A DNA stretch of 64,000 nt from Cunninghamella blakesleeana (Eukaryota > Mucoromycota > Mucoromycetes > Mucorales > Cunninghamellaceae). Both the position numbers and the translations under genes were made by a program. Positions 47,924 through 57,291 of this stretch are shown here, in pieces. The DNA is taken from assembly GCA_017871115.1 (NCBI GenBank), contig JAFCIZ010000001.1:1283501-1347500 (forward strand). The letters are read 5' to 3'. Within the stretch, counting starts at the first letter, position 1. The number at the start of each line of letters is the position of its first letter. Under the pieces are notes generated by a model. That model ran no database searches, was not told where the DNA came from, and saw nothing but the letters and a program-made list of their open reading frames with translations.

Positions 47924-48419
47924 TCTACTAAATAATTATTGAACTTGTTCACTTTATAAAACAAACTTTATAATTTTAATTTTTTTATTTTAACTTACTA
48001 TAACATATTCAATTATTGAATCTATCTATTTTATATAACAAATTACTTTATTTTTATTTTATTTTTACTTAATAATATTTCATATTATTATATACTATTT
48101 TATTTTATAATATTTATTCACTTAAATATTTCATACTATTGATATAAATCATCTAAACTCTTTACTACTATTTTACTCGGCGGTCATTAAACTTTTGCTT
48201 TAATCCTGCTTATATTTTACTTATAATCTTTTATTTCTTTTTTAAATTTTTTTAATTCTATTTTATTTTTTTTTATTTTTTATTTCTTTATATTAAGTCG
48301 TTCTACTTATAAAACAGGAACTGGTGCTCACTGGAAACTTATTATATACTCCAAATATAACTTATAATACTCATTCCTCATTTCAAAAAAATAAATCTTA
48401 ACCAAAAACCCACATAACA
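47924..48419 (+). repeat. Right part of the LTR split by DIRS copy 2
   Basis: This continues the LTR from TATCTACTAAATAATTATTG through the TATA-like core (AAGTCGTTCTACTTATAAAA at 48296) and GGAACTGGTGCTCACTGG to the tail AAAAACCCACATAACA. The order and spacing follow the 736-bp young LTR. No internal Gypsy sequence adjoins it, so it is a solo LTR interrupted by DIRS copy 2. Confidence 0.8.
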
Positions 48420-48797
48420 CTACCTTCTGACTTTAAAATTCATTCGCATATACTTTGAAAATTTTTTTTATTTTTTATTTTTATTTTTAATTATACCAAG
48501 ATATATGTTTCTATATTAAAGAACTATTCATAATATAATTAAATGTTGTATTTTTTTTAAAAAAAGAAACTTATATATTATAACTCTATATATTCAATGA
48601 TATATTTTATATAATTTTAATAATTTTATATTATTTGGATTATTTTAAAGATAAATGGTTTATTAGAAATTCATGATTCACTCATAATGTCAAGAGATAA
48701 TCCGTTGATTATACGTAAAATCCGACATTCATGCTTATAGTTTCGATTCGAGAGTATTATATTTTATTTTTGGTATTATTGTCGTCCAAACGGATGA
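48420..48797. other. Short spacer between LTR copies
   Basis: The first ~60 nt (CTGACTTTAAAATTCATTCG) resemble an internal LTR segment at 49285-49320, so this too may be an LTR fragment. The remainder is AT-rich, with a GC-richer patch at 48690-48745. No gene. Confidence 0.4.
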
Positions 48798-49505
48798 TGT
48801 TGGCGGTGATTAAATTATTTTTTTTCACAACCAAAGTTCTACAACCAAAGTTCTACGACCAAAGTTCTACAACCTAATTCCTACAACCAAATTCCTACAA
48901 CTTAATTCCTACAACCAAAGTTCTACAACCAAATTCCTACAACCTTTTTCCTCTTTCTCTCCCTAAAAAAATTTATTTTTTGTTTTAATATAAATAGGAA
49001 AGAATATTTCTCTTTCTCTTTTGTTTTTTTTTACTTTGTCAAATTTTTAAATAATATTTTATATAATAAATATTTTATTTGTCCAAACCAATTTTTATTT
49101 TTATTTTATTTTAACTTTATATTAATTTCTTAATTGAAATCATTTTATTACTATAACAAGTATATTTTATTTCTTAAGTGAAATCTCTTTTTATTTATAT
49201 ACAACTTATATAAACTTTTATATTTTATTTTTAATTTTATTGTTACTTTATTTGATTATTACTCTTTTTATATAATAATCTACTCTCTGACTTTTAAATT
49301 CATTTGCATATACTTTTGAATTTTTTAAATATTTTTATTTTATATTATCTTTTTACTTTTTTTTACTTTTACGTTATATTAAGTCGTTCTACTTGTAAAA
49401 CAAGAACTGGTGCTCACTGGAATTATCTCATTTATAATTAATATAAATACAAACCCTCTTATTTTATTTTAACAAAAATAACTCTTACCAAAAACACACA
49501 CAACA
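48798..49505 (+). repeat. Solo LTR of a variant subfamily with its own minisatellite
   Basis: It starts TGTTGGCGGTGATTAAATTA and ends AAAAACACACACAACA (TG...CA). Eight or so units of a 13-14 nt repeat (ACAACCAAAGTTCT / ACAACCAAATTCCT) at 48831-48945 occupy the place held by a different repeat in the young LTR. The core GTTCTACTTGTAAAACAAGA then ACTGGTGCTCACTGG is at 49385-49420. No adjoining internal region. Confidence 0.8.
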
Positions 49506-49584
49506 TTATAAATGTTTATCCAAGTTGTTCCATTTATAAATAAGAACTAGTGCTCACTGAAATACTCATATTTATAATTAATAT
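49506..49584 (+). repeat. LTR tail fragment, left side of the young Gypsy insertion
   Basis: It carries GTTCCATTTATAAATAAGAA and AGTGCTCACTGAAAT, then TTATAATTAATAT. The match to 49385-49445 continues across the Gypsy element at 58007-58055, so this fragment was cut in two by that insertion. Confidence 0.75.
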
Positions 49585-50320
49585 TGTTAGCAATAACGCT
49601 CTCTGATTTTTCTTTCCTTTTTTGGATTGGCTTTGTGCTACTGGTGCAAAAACACCAAGGTGCAAAAACACCAAGGTGCAAAAACACCAAAGGTGCAAAA
49701 ACACCAAAGGTGCAAAAACACCAAAGGTGCAAAAACACCAAGGTGCTTTTGTTCCTTACCCGATCCTTATAAATTTTAATTTTTTTTTTAAATATAAATA
49801 GAACCAATTTTTCTCTCTTTCTTTCTTTTAAATTGTCAAATTTTTATAATAAATTATTATCTATTAAATAATTATTGAACTTGTCCACTTTATAAATCAT
49901 ATTTTATAATTTTAACTTATTTTACTTATAACTTATTCAAATTACTGAATTTATCTATTTTTTTATAACAAACTATATCATTTTATTTTTTTATTTTATA
50001 TTTATTTACTTAAATATATTTTTCAACAATTCAAATTTAAATTACTTTATAAATTTTCTTATTATATTTATTTTACATTGCGGTTACTGAAATCTCTCTT
50101 TAATCCTGCAATTATATTACACCTTTTAAAATTTTTATTTTTTTATTTCTTTATTTTTTACTTTATTTTATTTTATTTTTTTATTCCTTTATATTAAGTC
50201 GTTCTACTTATAAAACAGGAACTGGTGCTCACTGGAATTATATTATACATATCAAATATTACTTATAATACTCATTCCTCATTTCAAAAAAATAAATCTT
50301 AAACAAAAACCCACACAACA
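49585..50320 (+). repeat. 5' LTR of the young Gypsy element
   Basis: TGTTAGCAATAACG...CCACACAACA. It contains a six- to seven-unit minisatellite (GGTGCAAAAACACCAA, 49646-49746) whose units hold the inverted pair GGTG/CACC, a TATA-like CTTATAAAACA at about 50208, and directly after it ACTGGTGCTCACTGG, probably near the transcript start. Confidence 0.93.
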
Positions 50321-50324
50321 TATT

Positions 50325-50344
50325 TGGTGCTCACTGGCGGGGAT
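50325..50344 (+). other. Primer-binding site
   Basis: TGGTGCTCACTGGCGGGGAT starts 4 nt after the 5' LTR. Its complement ends in CCA and reads as a tRNA 3' end: T-stem CCGCC, acceptor strand AGTGAGC, discriminator A. The matching tRNA is not in this window; it is not the tRNA-His found here. Confidence 0.8.
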
Positions 50345-50446
50345 CTTTTCTACAAGCTTATACTTTCAATAACTACTGGGAAAGATATTCATTCTATATA
50401 AACTACTAAAAAACAATCAAGCAAACTGAAAATAATTAATTATAGG

Positions 50447-51526
50447 ATGTCTTACGATTATACCGTGTTGGCTCAAAAACAACCATTCATGGACTTCAAA
50501 CCTCAACTTATTCCTTTTTCTGGTGGTGAACGTGAAGACTTCCGTCACTTCAGACAAATTTTAGAAACATTCTTGGAACTCTCTAATAATACTACAGATA
50601 GTAGAAAACTTGCTATATTGAAAATACAAGTTAGAAAATCGGCTAAAACTTATTTAGATTCGCTCAAAGATCAACTTCAAGATAATTTAACTTTTGATGT
50701 AGCGATGGATGCTTTAGAAGAAAAGTTTGTAACTCCAGAACTACTTGAATCTTATAAGTTAATTCTTAATGATATGCGTCAAGGTACTGATGAACATCCA
50801 CGTGATTTTTATTCAAGGTTACAAGAAGTTGCGCGATTAGCAAAAAAAGATGACAAAGACATTGTATTGATGCGTTTTCGTTATGGATTATTACCTGCCA
50901 TCAGTAAACATTGTATTGAACATGGATCCATTACCGAACAACAATGGTTGAAGTATGCAGAATCATGGTGGAATGCTAATAAAACTTATGGTATTACTCA
51001 TAATTATTCTAGTACTGATGTACAATTGAACAATTATCCACTTGGAAATGTAGATTCTTTTACAATGATGGATTCTAGTCAACGTGTCATGGATTCTAAA
51101 TCGTCTATTCATTCTGATCCAGTTGTAACATTATTAGAACGTTTAGTTACTAATATGGAAACCATGGAAAAGAAAATGAATGATAGAATGGAACAATTGA
51201 ATCAATCGACAAAGAAACCTCTTAAAAATGATAACCTTACCAGTGATGATATTGTTAAAATAGTACGAAATGAACTATCGAAATCTAATAGAAGTAATAA
51301 CTATAATAATTACCATGGACCTCATAATTATGGACCATATAAAAATAACTATGGATCAAGACGTTACAACAATCAACAATATAATCAAGATAATAATTAT
51401 GACAATAATAATCATAATTATTTATCTAACCAACAACAACATCAACAACAATATTCACAGCAGCAAAATACTCAACAATTAAACAATCAACAACAATATA
51501 ATCAACAAAATCAATCAAAAAACTAG
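50447..51526 (+). CDS. Gypsy gag protein
   Basis: 359 aa from the ATG at 50447. The N-terminal two thirds resemble a retrotransposon capsid domain (FSGGEREDFRHFRQILETFL, AMDALEEKFVTPELLES, MRQGTDEHPRDFYSRLQEVA). The C-terminus is Asn/Gln/Tyr-rich (repeated NN, QQ) and has no CCHC knuckle, so RNA binding may rely on the basic Asn/Gln tail. The ORF ends with the heptamer A AAA AAC immediately followed by TAG, a likely frameshift site into pol. Confidence 0.88.
   Translation: MSYDYTVLAQKQPFMDFKPQLIPFSGGEREDFRHFRQILETFLELSNNTTDSRKLAILKIQVRKSAKTYLDSLKDQLQDNLTFDVAMDALEEKFVTPELLESYKLILNDMRQGTDEHPRDFYSRLQEVARLAKKDDKDIVLMRFRYGLLPAISKHCIEHGSITEQQWLKYAESWWNANKTYGITHNYSSTDVQLNNYPLGNVDSFTMMDSSQRVMDSKSSIHSDPVVTLLERLVTNMETMEKKMNDRMEQLNQSTKKPLKNDNLTSDDIVKIVRNELSKSNRSNNYNNYHGPHNYGPYKNNYGSRRYNNQQYNQDNNYDNNNHNYLSNQQQHQQQYSQQQNTQQLNNQQQYNQQNQSKN
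51517..51523 (+). promoter_or_regulatory. Candidate -1 ribosomal frameshift site (A AAA AAC)
   Basis: In the gag frame the bases read TCA AAA AAC TAG. The heptamer fits X XXY YYZ, and slipping back one base gives AAA AAA CTA GAC, which enters the pol frame with no stop before the Asn-rich start of pol. The pol frame has no ATG close to its beginning. Confidence 0.7.
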
Positions 51527-54500
51527 ACAGGGCAATTGCATCTAATGGTCAATTGGAAGTCCCTGATAACAAATCCATTAATAACAATAATAATAATAAC
51601 AATATTAGCAATAATAATCACAATAACAACAATAACTTTTATAAAAATAATAAAAACAATACAAAAGACAATAATACAGAAAATAATCAACAAAATATGA
51701 ATGCAATACTTGATCAACATGAATTATGGGATGAAAATGAATATACACATTATGATGATGAAGATCTTTATGCAGCCAGATTAGACAAACCACCTGCAGT
51801 TATACCTTCATCTTCTAAGACTCCAAAAACAATCAACAAAGGAAAACAAAAATTAAATATAAATAATACATCTAAATTAATTGAAGATATTACTGAACAA
51901 CAGCTATCTCAACAAGACATGATTAATGATTATATTATGGATAATACTATTGAACCAGAAAATAAAACAAAACGTAAACGACAACCACCATCTCCAGTGC
52001 AAATAAACTATAACATAGTAGATGATGTTTTTAAACAAAAAGCCAATATTGATGTTGGAGATTTAATTAAATCATCACATACTTTACGACGTCAATTATT
52101 AACTGCATGTAGACCTAAAAGAAAAGCAACAAAAATAAAAGATCAAACCGATACAACTGCAACAGACATACCATTAAATACATTAACTAACACAGAACTT
52201 ACTACAACAGCAGCTTATACAAGTTTAATTATTAATGATAAAAGAATAAGAGGATTGATTGATAGCGGTGCCTCGAAATCTTGCATGTCAAAATCAATGA
52301 TGAAATTATTAGGTTTACAAATTGATGCTCCTTCTACTAATATCTTTATTTTAGGAAATGGTACAAAACAAGCAACTCTTGGAACAATACATGATGTACA
52401 AATACAAGTAACACCTGACATTATAATACCTGTTAATATGGAAGTATTACCTAAATGTCCTGCTCACTTGGTTTTAGGCAATAATTGGTTAAGTCATGCT
52501 CAAGCTCTTCTTAATTTTAGGACAAGTACTCTTAAAGTTTTGTATAAACATAAATCAGCTGAATTACCAATTACATTTTTAAAAGAAACAGATAAGCCGT
52601 TAGTTACAATTAAATCAATTAATATTAAATATCAATCTGCAAACTCAACACAAGATAATACAACAAAGGATACTAACGAAATAGATAATAATTTTGATAC
52701 AACAAATAGTGATCTTGAAACAACAACAGACACTGAAACTGATGATGATTGGGAACATGATGAATACTCTGATGAAGAAAATTATTATATGGAAGATGAC
52801 GTTAGAATTAATATTGATCGTAATCAAAATGAAAATAGTTTAATTATATCTACTGGTATTCAAGGGATGACCATACCTCCTCATACAAATTGTCAATTCT
52901 ATGTAAATCCTTCTATGCATACATCTGAACCTATACTTCTTACTCAAGATGATCAAAATGCTATTGCTAATCCAAACGAATTTACATTAAATTTAATTAA
53001 TAGATCTGATAATGATATTGATTTACCACCTCATCATATAATTAGTGAATATTATAATTTAATGAATAATGAATGTGTATTAGAAGCTGATGATCTGAAA
53101 GGTTATGATATAGTTGAATCACTTGACATGAATGGATTAACAGAAGAATTATTTAATATTGATAATATGGATGATGATGAAACACTGGATGAATCTCTTA
53201 AAGAAAAACTACAACTTGGAAATATACCTGAAGATTATAAAATTAAATTTTGGAAACTAATAAATCATTATCAAGATGTTTTTGACTGGAACAATGATAG
53301 AATGGGATGTACTACTATGATTGAACATGAAATAATTTTACAAGATAATACAGTACCCATTAGACATCGACCTTATGGTATGAGTCCAATGGAACAAGAA
53401 TATTTAAAAAAGGAATTGGATCGACTATGTGAATTGGGAATAATTAAGCCTGCTAATACACCTTATACTGCTCCTATTATATTAGTTAAGAAGAAAAATG
53501 GCGATTACAGAATGGTAGTAGACTATAGAAAATTAAATGCACAAACTAAAGTAGATGCTTACCCATTACCTAGAATTGATGATCTTATTGATGAACTTGG
53601 TACTTCAAGTATATTTTCAGCTTTAGATCTTAGGTCAGGATTTCACCAAGTACCTTTAAAAAATAATAGTAAAGAATTAACTGGATTCGTCACAAAATTT
53701 GGCACCTATCAATATGAAATGCTACCAATGGGTTTAGTTAATAGTCCTGCAACATTCCAACGGTTAATAGATATATGTTTTAGATCAATGATTAATAGAT
53801 GTCTAGTAGCCTATATAGATGATTTGAATGTACACTCAAAAAGTATAGAACAACACTTATTAGATTTAGAAGAATTATTCAAATGTGCTCGTAAAGGTGG
53901 ACTACTTTTTAATATAGAAAAATGTGTCTTCTTTAAAAATGAATTAAAATTCCTGGGATATATAATAACGCAAGATGGAATAAAAACAGATCCAGCAAAA
54001 ATAGAAAAAGTAAAAGATTTTCCTCAACCGACAACAGTTAAGCAAATCAGGGGATTTATTGGACTAGCTTCTTATTACAGACGATTCATACAAAATTTTG
54101 CAGCAATAGCAAGACCTTTACATGACGTAACAAAAACAAAAAATAAATCACCATGGACTGAAATAACAACAAAATCATTTGAACTTTTAAAACAAAAACT
54201 AACAGAAGCACCGATTCTTAAAAGGGCTGATTTTAATAAATCATTTATAATTGTATGTGATGCATCTATGGAAGGATTAGGCTGTGTACTCACACAATTG
54301 GATGATGACAATCAAGAACATCCAGTAGTATATGCAAGCCGAGGTTTAAAGCAAAGTGAACAAAATTATAGTGCAACTAAACTAGAATGTCTGGCTCTCA
54401 TATGGAGTTTACAAACTTTTAGACCATATCTTTTAGGAAAAAAGTTTACAGTCCTTTCTGATCATTCTCCTTTACGATGGCTAATAAAAGCACCTAAACC

Positions 54501-54615
54501 TACTGGTATGGTGGCAAGATGGATTACTTACTTGGCTGATTATGATTTTGAAATACAGTATCGTAGTGGAAAAAAACAACAGTCTGCAGATTTTCTTTCA
54601 AGACTTGGGTATTAA
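51520..54615 (+). CDS. Gypsy pol part 1: protease, reverse transcriptase, RNase H
   Basis: Read by -1 frameshift from gag; the frame is about 1030 codons. After ~200 low-complexity Asn/Asp-rich residues comes the retropepsin active site (GLIDSGASKSCMSKSMM) with LGNNWL. RT follows: VKKKNGDYRMVVDYRKLN, SALDLRSGFHQVPL, LPMGLVNSPATFQRL and the active site VAYIDDLNVHS. Then the connection (IRGFIGLASYYRRFI) and RNase H (IVCDASMEGLGCVLTQ, KLECLALIWSLQTFRPYLLG, LSDHSPLRWL, SADFLSRLGY). The ORF stops here at the end of RNase H instead of continuing into integrase; an A run follows the stop. Confidence 0.93.
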   Translation, partial: KLDRAIASNGQLEVPDNKSINNNNNNNNISNNNHNNNNNFYKNNKNNTKDNNTENNQQNMNAILDQHELWDENEYTHYDDEDLYAARLDKPPAVIPSSSKTPKTINKGKQKLNINNTSKLIEDITEQQLSQQDMINDYIMDNTIEPENKTKRKRQPPSPVQINYNIVDDVFKQKANIDVGDLIKSSHTLRRQLLTACRPKRKATKIKDQTDTTATDIPLNTLTNTELTTTAAYTSLIINDKRIRGLIDSGASKSCMSKSMMKLLGLQIDAPSTNIFILGNGTKQATLGTIHDVQIQVTPDIIIPVNMEVLPKCPAHLVLGNNWLSHAQALLNFRTSTLKVLYKHKSAELPITFLKETDKPLVTIKSINIKYQSANSTQDNTTKDTNEIDNNFDTTNSDLETTTDTETDDDWEHDEYSDEENYYMEDDVRINIDRNQNENSLIISTGIQGMTIPPHTNCQFYVNPSMHTSEPILLTQDDQNAIANPNEFTLNLINRSDNDIDLPPHHIISEYYNLMNNECVLEADDLKGYDIVESLDMNGLTEELFNIDNMDDDETLDESLKEKLQLGNIPEDYKIKFWKLINHYQDVFDWNNDRMGCTTMIEHEIILQDNTVPIRHRPYGMSPMEQEYLKKELDRLCELGIIKPANTPYTAPIILVKKKNGDYRMVVDYRKLNAQTKVDAYPLPRIDDLIDELGTSSIFSALDLRSGFHQVPLKNNSKELTGFVTKFGTYQYEMLPMGLVNSPATFQRLIDICFRSMINRCLVAYIDDLNVHSKSIEQHLLDLEELFKCARKGGLLFNIEKCVFFKNELKFLGYIITQDGIKTDPAKIEKVKDFPQPTTVKQIRGFIGLASYYRRFIQNFAAIARPLHDVTKTKNKSPWTEITTKSFELLKQKLTEAPILKRADFNKSFIIVCDASMEGLGCVLTQLDDDNQEHPVVYASRGLKQSEQNYSATKLECLALIWSLQTFRPYLLGKKFTVLSDHSPLRWLIKAPKPTGMVARWITYLADYDFEIQYRSGKKQQSADFLSRLGY

Positions 54616-55168
54616 AAAAAAAAAAAAAATATTTTAAAAAAAAAAAAAAGAATTATTATAAAAAATATTATTATTATACGTCCAAGGGAAATTGAAGACG
54701 ATAAAAGCTAGACAAATATTAACATAACAATTTATTATATTACAATTATTATACAAAAGACAACATTCTACAACAATTATTATTATTTCAACAACACATA
54801 CAACAAAAAATTATATTTTACAATAGTTATTTTATTTATTTACAACATATATTTCATTTATTTACAACAATTATTTATATTACAACAAATCTTTTATAAC
54901 AGTTATTTAACAAACAATTATTCCAACAACATCAATTTAAAAAAAAAAAAAAAAAAACAGCACAAAAAAAAAAAAAAATATATTTGTCCAAAGGTGATTG
55001 AAGACATTAAAAGCTATATCCAAACCAACAAAATACATAATTATTACAACATAAATAACACTTATTAAATTATATTATTAAAATAACTTACAACAAAGCC
55101 TAAACAACAAATCTAACAACAATAATAAAAACAACAAATATATATAATTATACTTAAAAAAAAAAAAA
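54616..55168. other. Non-coding spacer between RNase H and integrase ORFs
   Basis: 553 nt with runs of 13-17 As just after the pol stop, around 54940-54975 and just before the integrase ATG. Two copies of a ~30 nt motif with consensus GTCC-AAGG-ATTGAAGAC-TAAAAGCTA lie at about 54680-54712 and 54985-55017. The rest is rich in ACAA and TTATT. Such a spacer is not normal inside Gypsy pol. Confidence 0.75.
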
Positions 55169-56488
55169 ATGGACCAACAAACTATAGATAAATTAAAAGA
55201 GTACCTTACTACATTAAAAATACCTGAAAACACAACAGCAAAAATGAAAAGATACTTACAACGTAATTCACACAACTTTATCATTCGCAATAATAAATTA
55301 TATAAGTTTAATATTTATCACCAAACCTTAAGACAAGTATTAAATAAACAAGAAGCCATAGAAGCACTTTATATGTATCATCAACATCCTTTAGGTGGTC
55401 ATATAGGTTATCACAATACTCTATATAAACTATCTATAAGATATTATTGGGATGGTATGGCAAAAGATATACAAATATATATAAAAAAATGTCCAAGATG
55501 TCAATCAACTGGTTCAAGAAAATTAAATGAATTCTTATATCCAATACCTGTCAAGTCAAAACCTTTTGAACAATGGGGATTAGACGTTAAACATGTTCCT
55601 ACATCTAAAGGCGGTTATAGATATATTATTGCAGGAATAGATTATTTAACAAAATGGGTAGAAGCGCGTGCGCTTCGTTATCAAACTACATCCGAAGTTG
55701 CTTTGTTTATTTATGAAGAAATAATATGTCGGCATGGTACTCCTCATTTAATTATAACCGACAATGGTAAACCATTTATCAGTGACCTTATAAAGAAAGT
55801 TTGCTATCAATATAATATTCATCACAACACAATCTCAGTTGGAAATTCTCAAGCCAATGGATTAATTGAAAAATTTAATTCTACACTTGGGTCTATTATA
55901 AAAAAGGTAACTTCCACGGAAAAATCAATATGGGACCAATATCTACCATCAGTTCTATTTGCCTATCGTTCAATCAGACAGGCATCTACTCAACAATCAC
56001 CATTCTTTTTAACTTACGGATATAATGTTAAAACCCCGTTCGATCAACATGACAAACCTATAGATTTTAATTCTTATAATTTTGATACACAATTAAAATT
56101 ACGTACAAATAAGGAAATTATATCACTCAATCAGATAAGATCGACAGCTGCAAAAATGATAGAAAAATCTCAAGAAAACCAAAAACGGGCTATTGATAAA
56201 AAAGTTTTAAACAGTAATAGAGAATGGAAACCAGCATTTAGAATTGGGGATATAGTAACTTTATATACTGGTATAAAATCAAATTCTTGGTCTGGTAAGA
56301 TTTCCGATATGTGGCAAGGAAAATATACAATACATCAATCACTTGGAAAAGGCACGTATATAATAAAATCCTTGGATACAACAAGAACAAAATTAAGAAG
56401 AATACACGGAAACAGACTAAAAATATTGCAATTACCAGATGTATATTGGAATAATCACGTAAATAAAACCTATGGATTGGACATATAA
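55169..56488 (+). CDS. Gypsy integrase as a separate ORF
   Basis: 439 aa from the ATG at 55169, preceded directly by 13 As. The zinc-binding HHCC domain reads HQHPLGGHIGYHNT then CPRCQ. The DDE core is WGLDVKH (Asp), IITDNGKPF (Asp) and GLIEKFNSTLGS (Glu). The C-terminal part (FRIGDIVTLYTGIK, WQGKYTIHQSLGKGTYII) resembles the GPY/F and SH3-like region of Gypsy integrases. It inserts element DNA into the genome. Having its own start codon and a 553-nt gap from RNase H is unusual. An A run follows the stop. Confidence 0.93.
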   Translation: MDQQTIDKLKEYLTTLKIPENTTAKMKRYLQRNSHNFIIRNNKLYKFNIYHQTLRQVLNKQEAIEALYMYHQHPLGGHIGYHNTLYKLSIRYYWDGMAKDIQIYIKKCPRCQSTGSRKLNEFLYPIPVKSKPFEQWGLDVKHVPTSKGGYRYIIAGIDYLTKWVEARALRYQTTSEVALFIYEEIICRHGTPHLIITDNGKPFISDLIKKVCYQYNIHHNTISVGNSQANGLIEKFNSTLGSIIKKVTSTEKSIWDQYLPSVLFAYRSIRQASTQQSPFFLTYGYNVKTPFDQHDKPIDFNSYNFDTQLKLRTNKEIISLNQIRSTAAKMIEKSQENQKRAIDKKVLNSNREWKPAFRIGDIVTLYTGIKSNSWSGKISDMWQGKYTIHQSLGKGTYIIKSLDTTRTKLRRIHGNRLKILQLPDVYWNNHVNKTYGLDI

Positions 56489-56707
56489 AAAAAAAAAAAA
56501 AGAGAAATATATAAATATAATTAATAATGAAATTTAAAATATTAATTCACGTGTTTACCCGAAGAAGAATTTATATAATAACTACATTAAAATAATATAC
56601 ATAAAAGATAAACATAAACCAAAAAAAAAAAAAAAAAGGAAGAACCAAAAAGATGATTACAAAAAAAAAAGAAGTATATTTTTCAAACTACGAAAAAAAA
56701 GAAAAAA

Positions 56708-56741
<34 letters not shown>

Positions 56742-56832
56742 ACTTTCATTCACATATTCACATTTTCTTTTGAAAATCTTTTAACAATACAAAAACACTT
56801 ATTTTAATAATACAAAAATATATTTTTATAAA
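56489..56832. other. A-rich spacer between integrase and extra ORF
   Basis: A long series of A runs (56489-56502, 56620-56638, 56658-56670, 56718-56734) with short purine-rich segments between. Could carry a promoter or translation signal for the extra ORF, but nothing specific is visible. Confidence 0.6.
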
Positions 56833-57291
56833 ATGGATATGCCAATTAATACCGAACGGGTTCCTTTGGACGAAGATAATCTTTATGACGAAACTTTACA
56901 AGCCCTCACGGAATTTGACTCACTTAATGAAGAAGACTCATACAAGACGTTTATTAAGTTTATCTATCCTATATATGTCAATGATTATGAAAAAATAAAG
57001 AAGTTAAAAGTGAAGATGCAAACTACCTTCTCCAAGCAACTTAGTCCAGTTGTTGTTCGGTTTGTACATACAAAGCTCCAACCTCCTGCTACTAAAGAAG
57101 AACTCATTGCGTATAAGATGGAAAGATCAAAGCTTGTAAATTATTTGCTCTCTGGTTTAGGTAACTCTAAATTCAATAAAATATTTGCAAGAAATGTTAA
57201 TAAGAATGATCTTTGGAGCCAAGTGGGATTTAATAAAGATGGAGGTCCATCTTTTGTTGGCGTTGGGGGTGTTAGCAATAACGCTCTCTGA
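56833..57291 (+). CDS. Extra Gypsy ORF of unknown function, 152 aa
   Basis: It starts at the ATG at 56833 (MDMPINTERVPLDEDNLYDE) and ends inside the 3' LTR, so its last eight codons (VSNNAL region) are LTR sequence and its codons GVGG cover the G-rich polypurine tract. The N-terminus is acidic and the rest is Lys-rich (YEKIKKLKVKMQTTFSKQ, KEELIAYKMERSKLVNYLL) and looks helical. No membrane span, so it is not env-like. No known family recognised. Composition is more balanced than the spacer around it, which favours real coding. Confidence 0.6.
   Translation: MDMPINTERVPLDEDNLYDETLQALTEFDSLNEEDSYKTFIKFIYPIYVNDYEKIKKLKVKMQTTFSKQLSPVVVRFVHTKLQPPATKEELIAYKMERSKLVNYLLSGLGNSKFNKIFARNVNKNDLWSQVGFNKDGGPSFVGVGGVSNNAL

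Noticed and set aside
49547..49807. Minus-strand frames made of FLHLWCFCTF-type repeats, also at 57141-57492, and their plus-strand partners
   Set aside because: Pure translations of the LTR minisatellite; no independent support.
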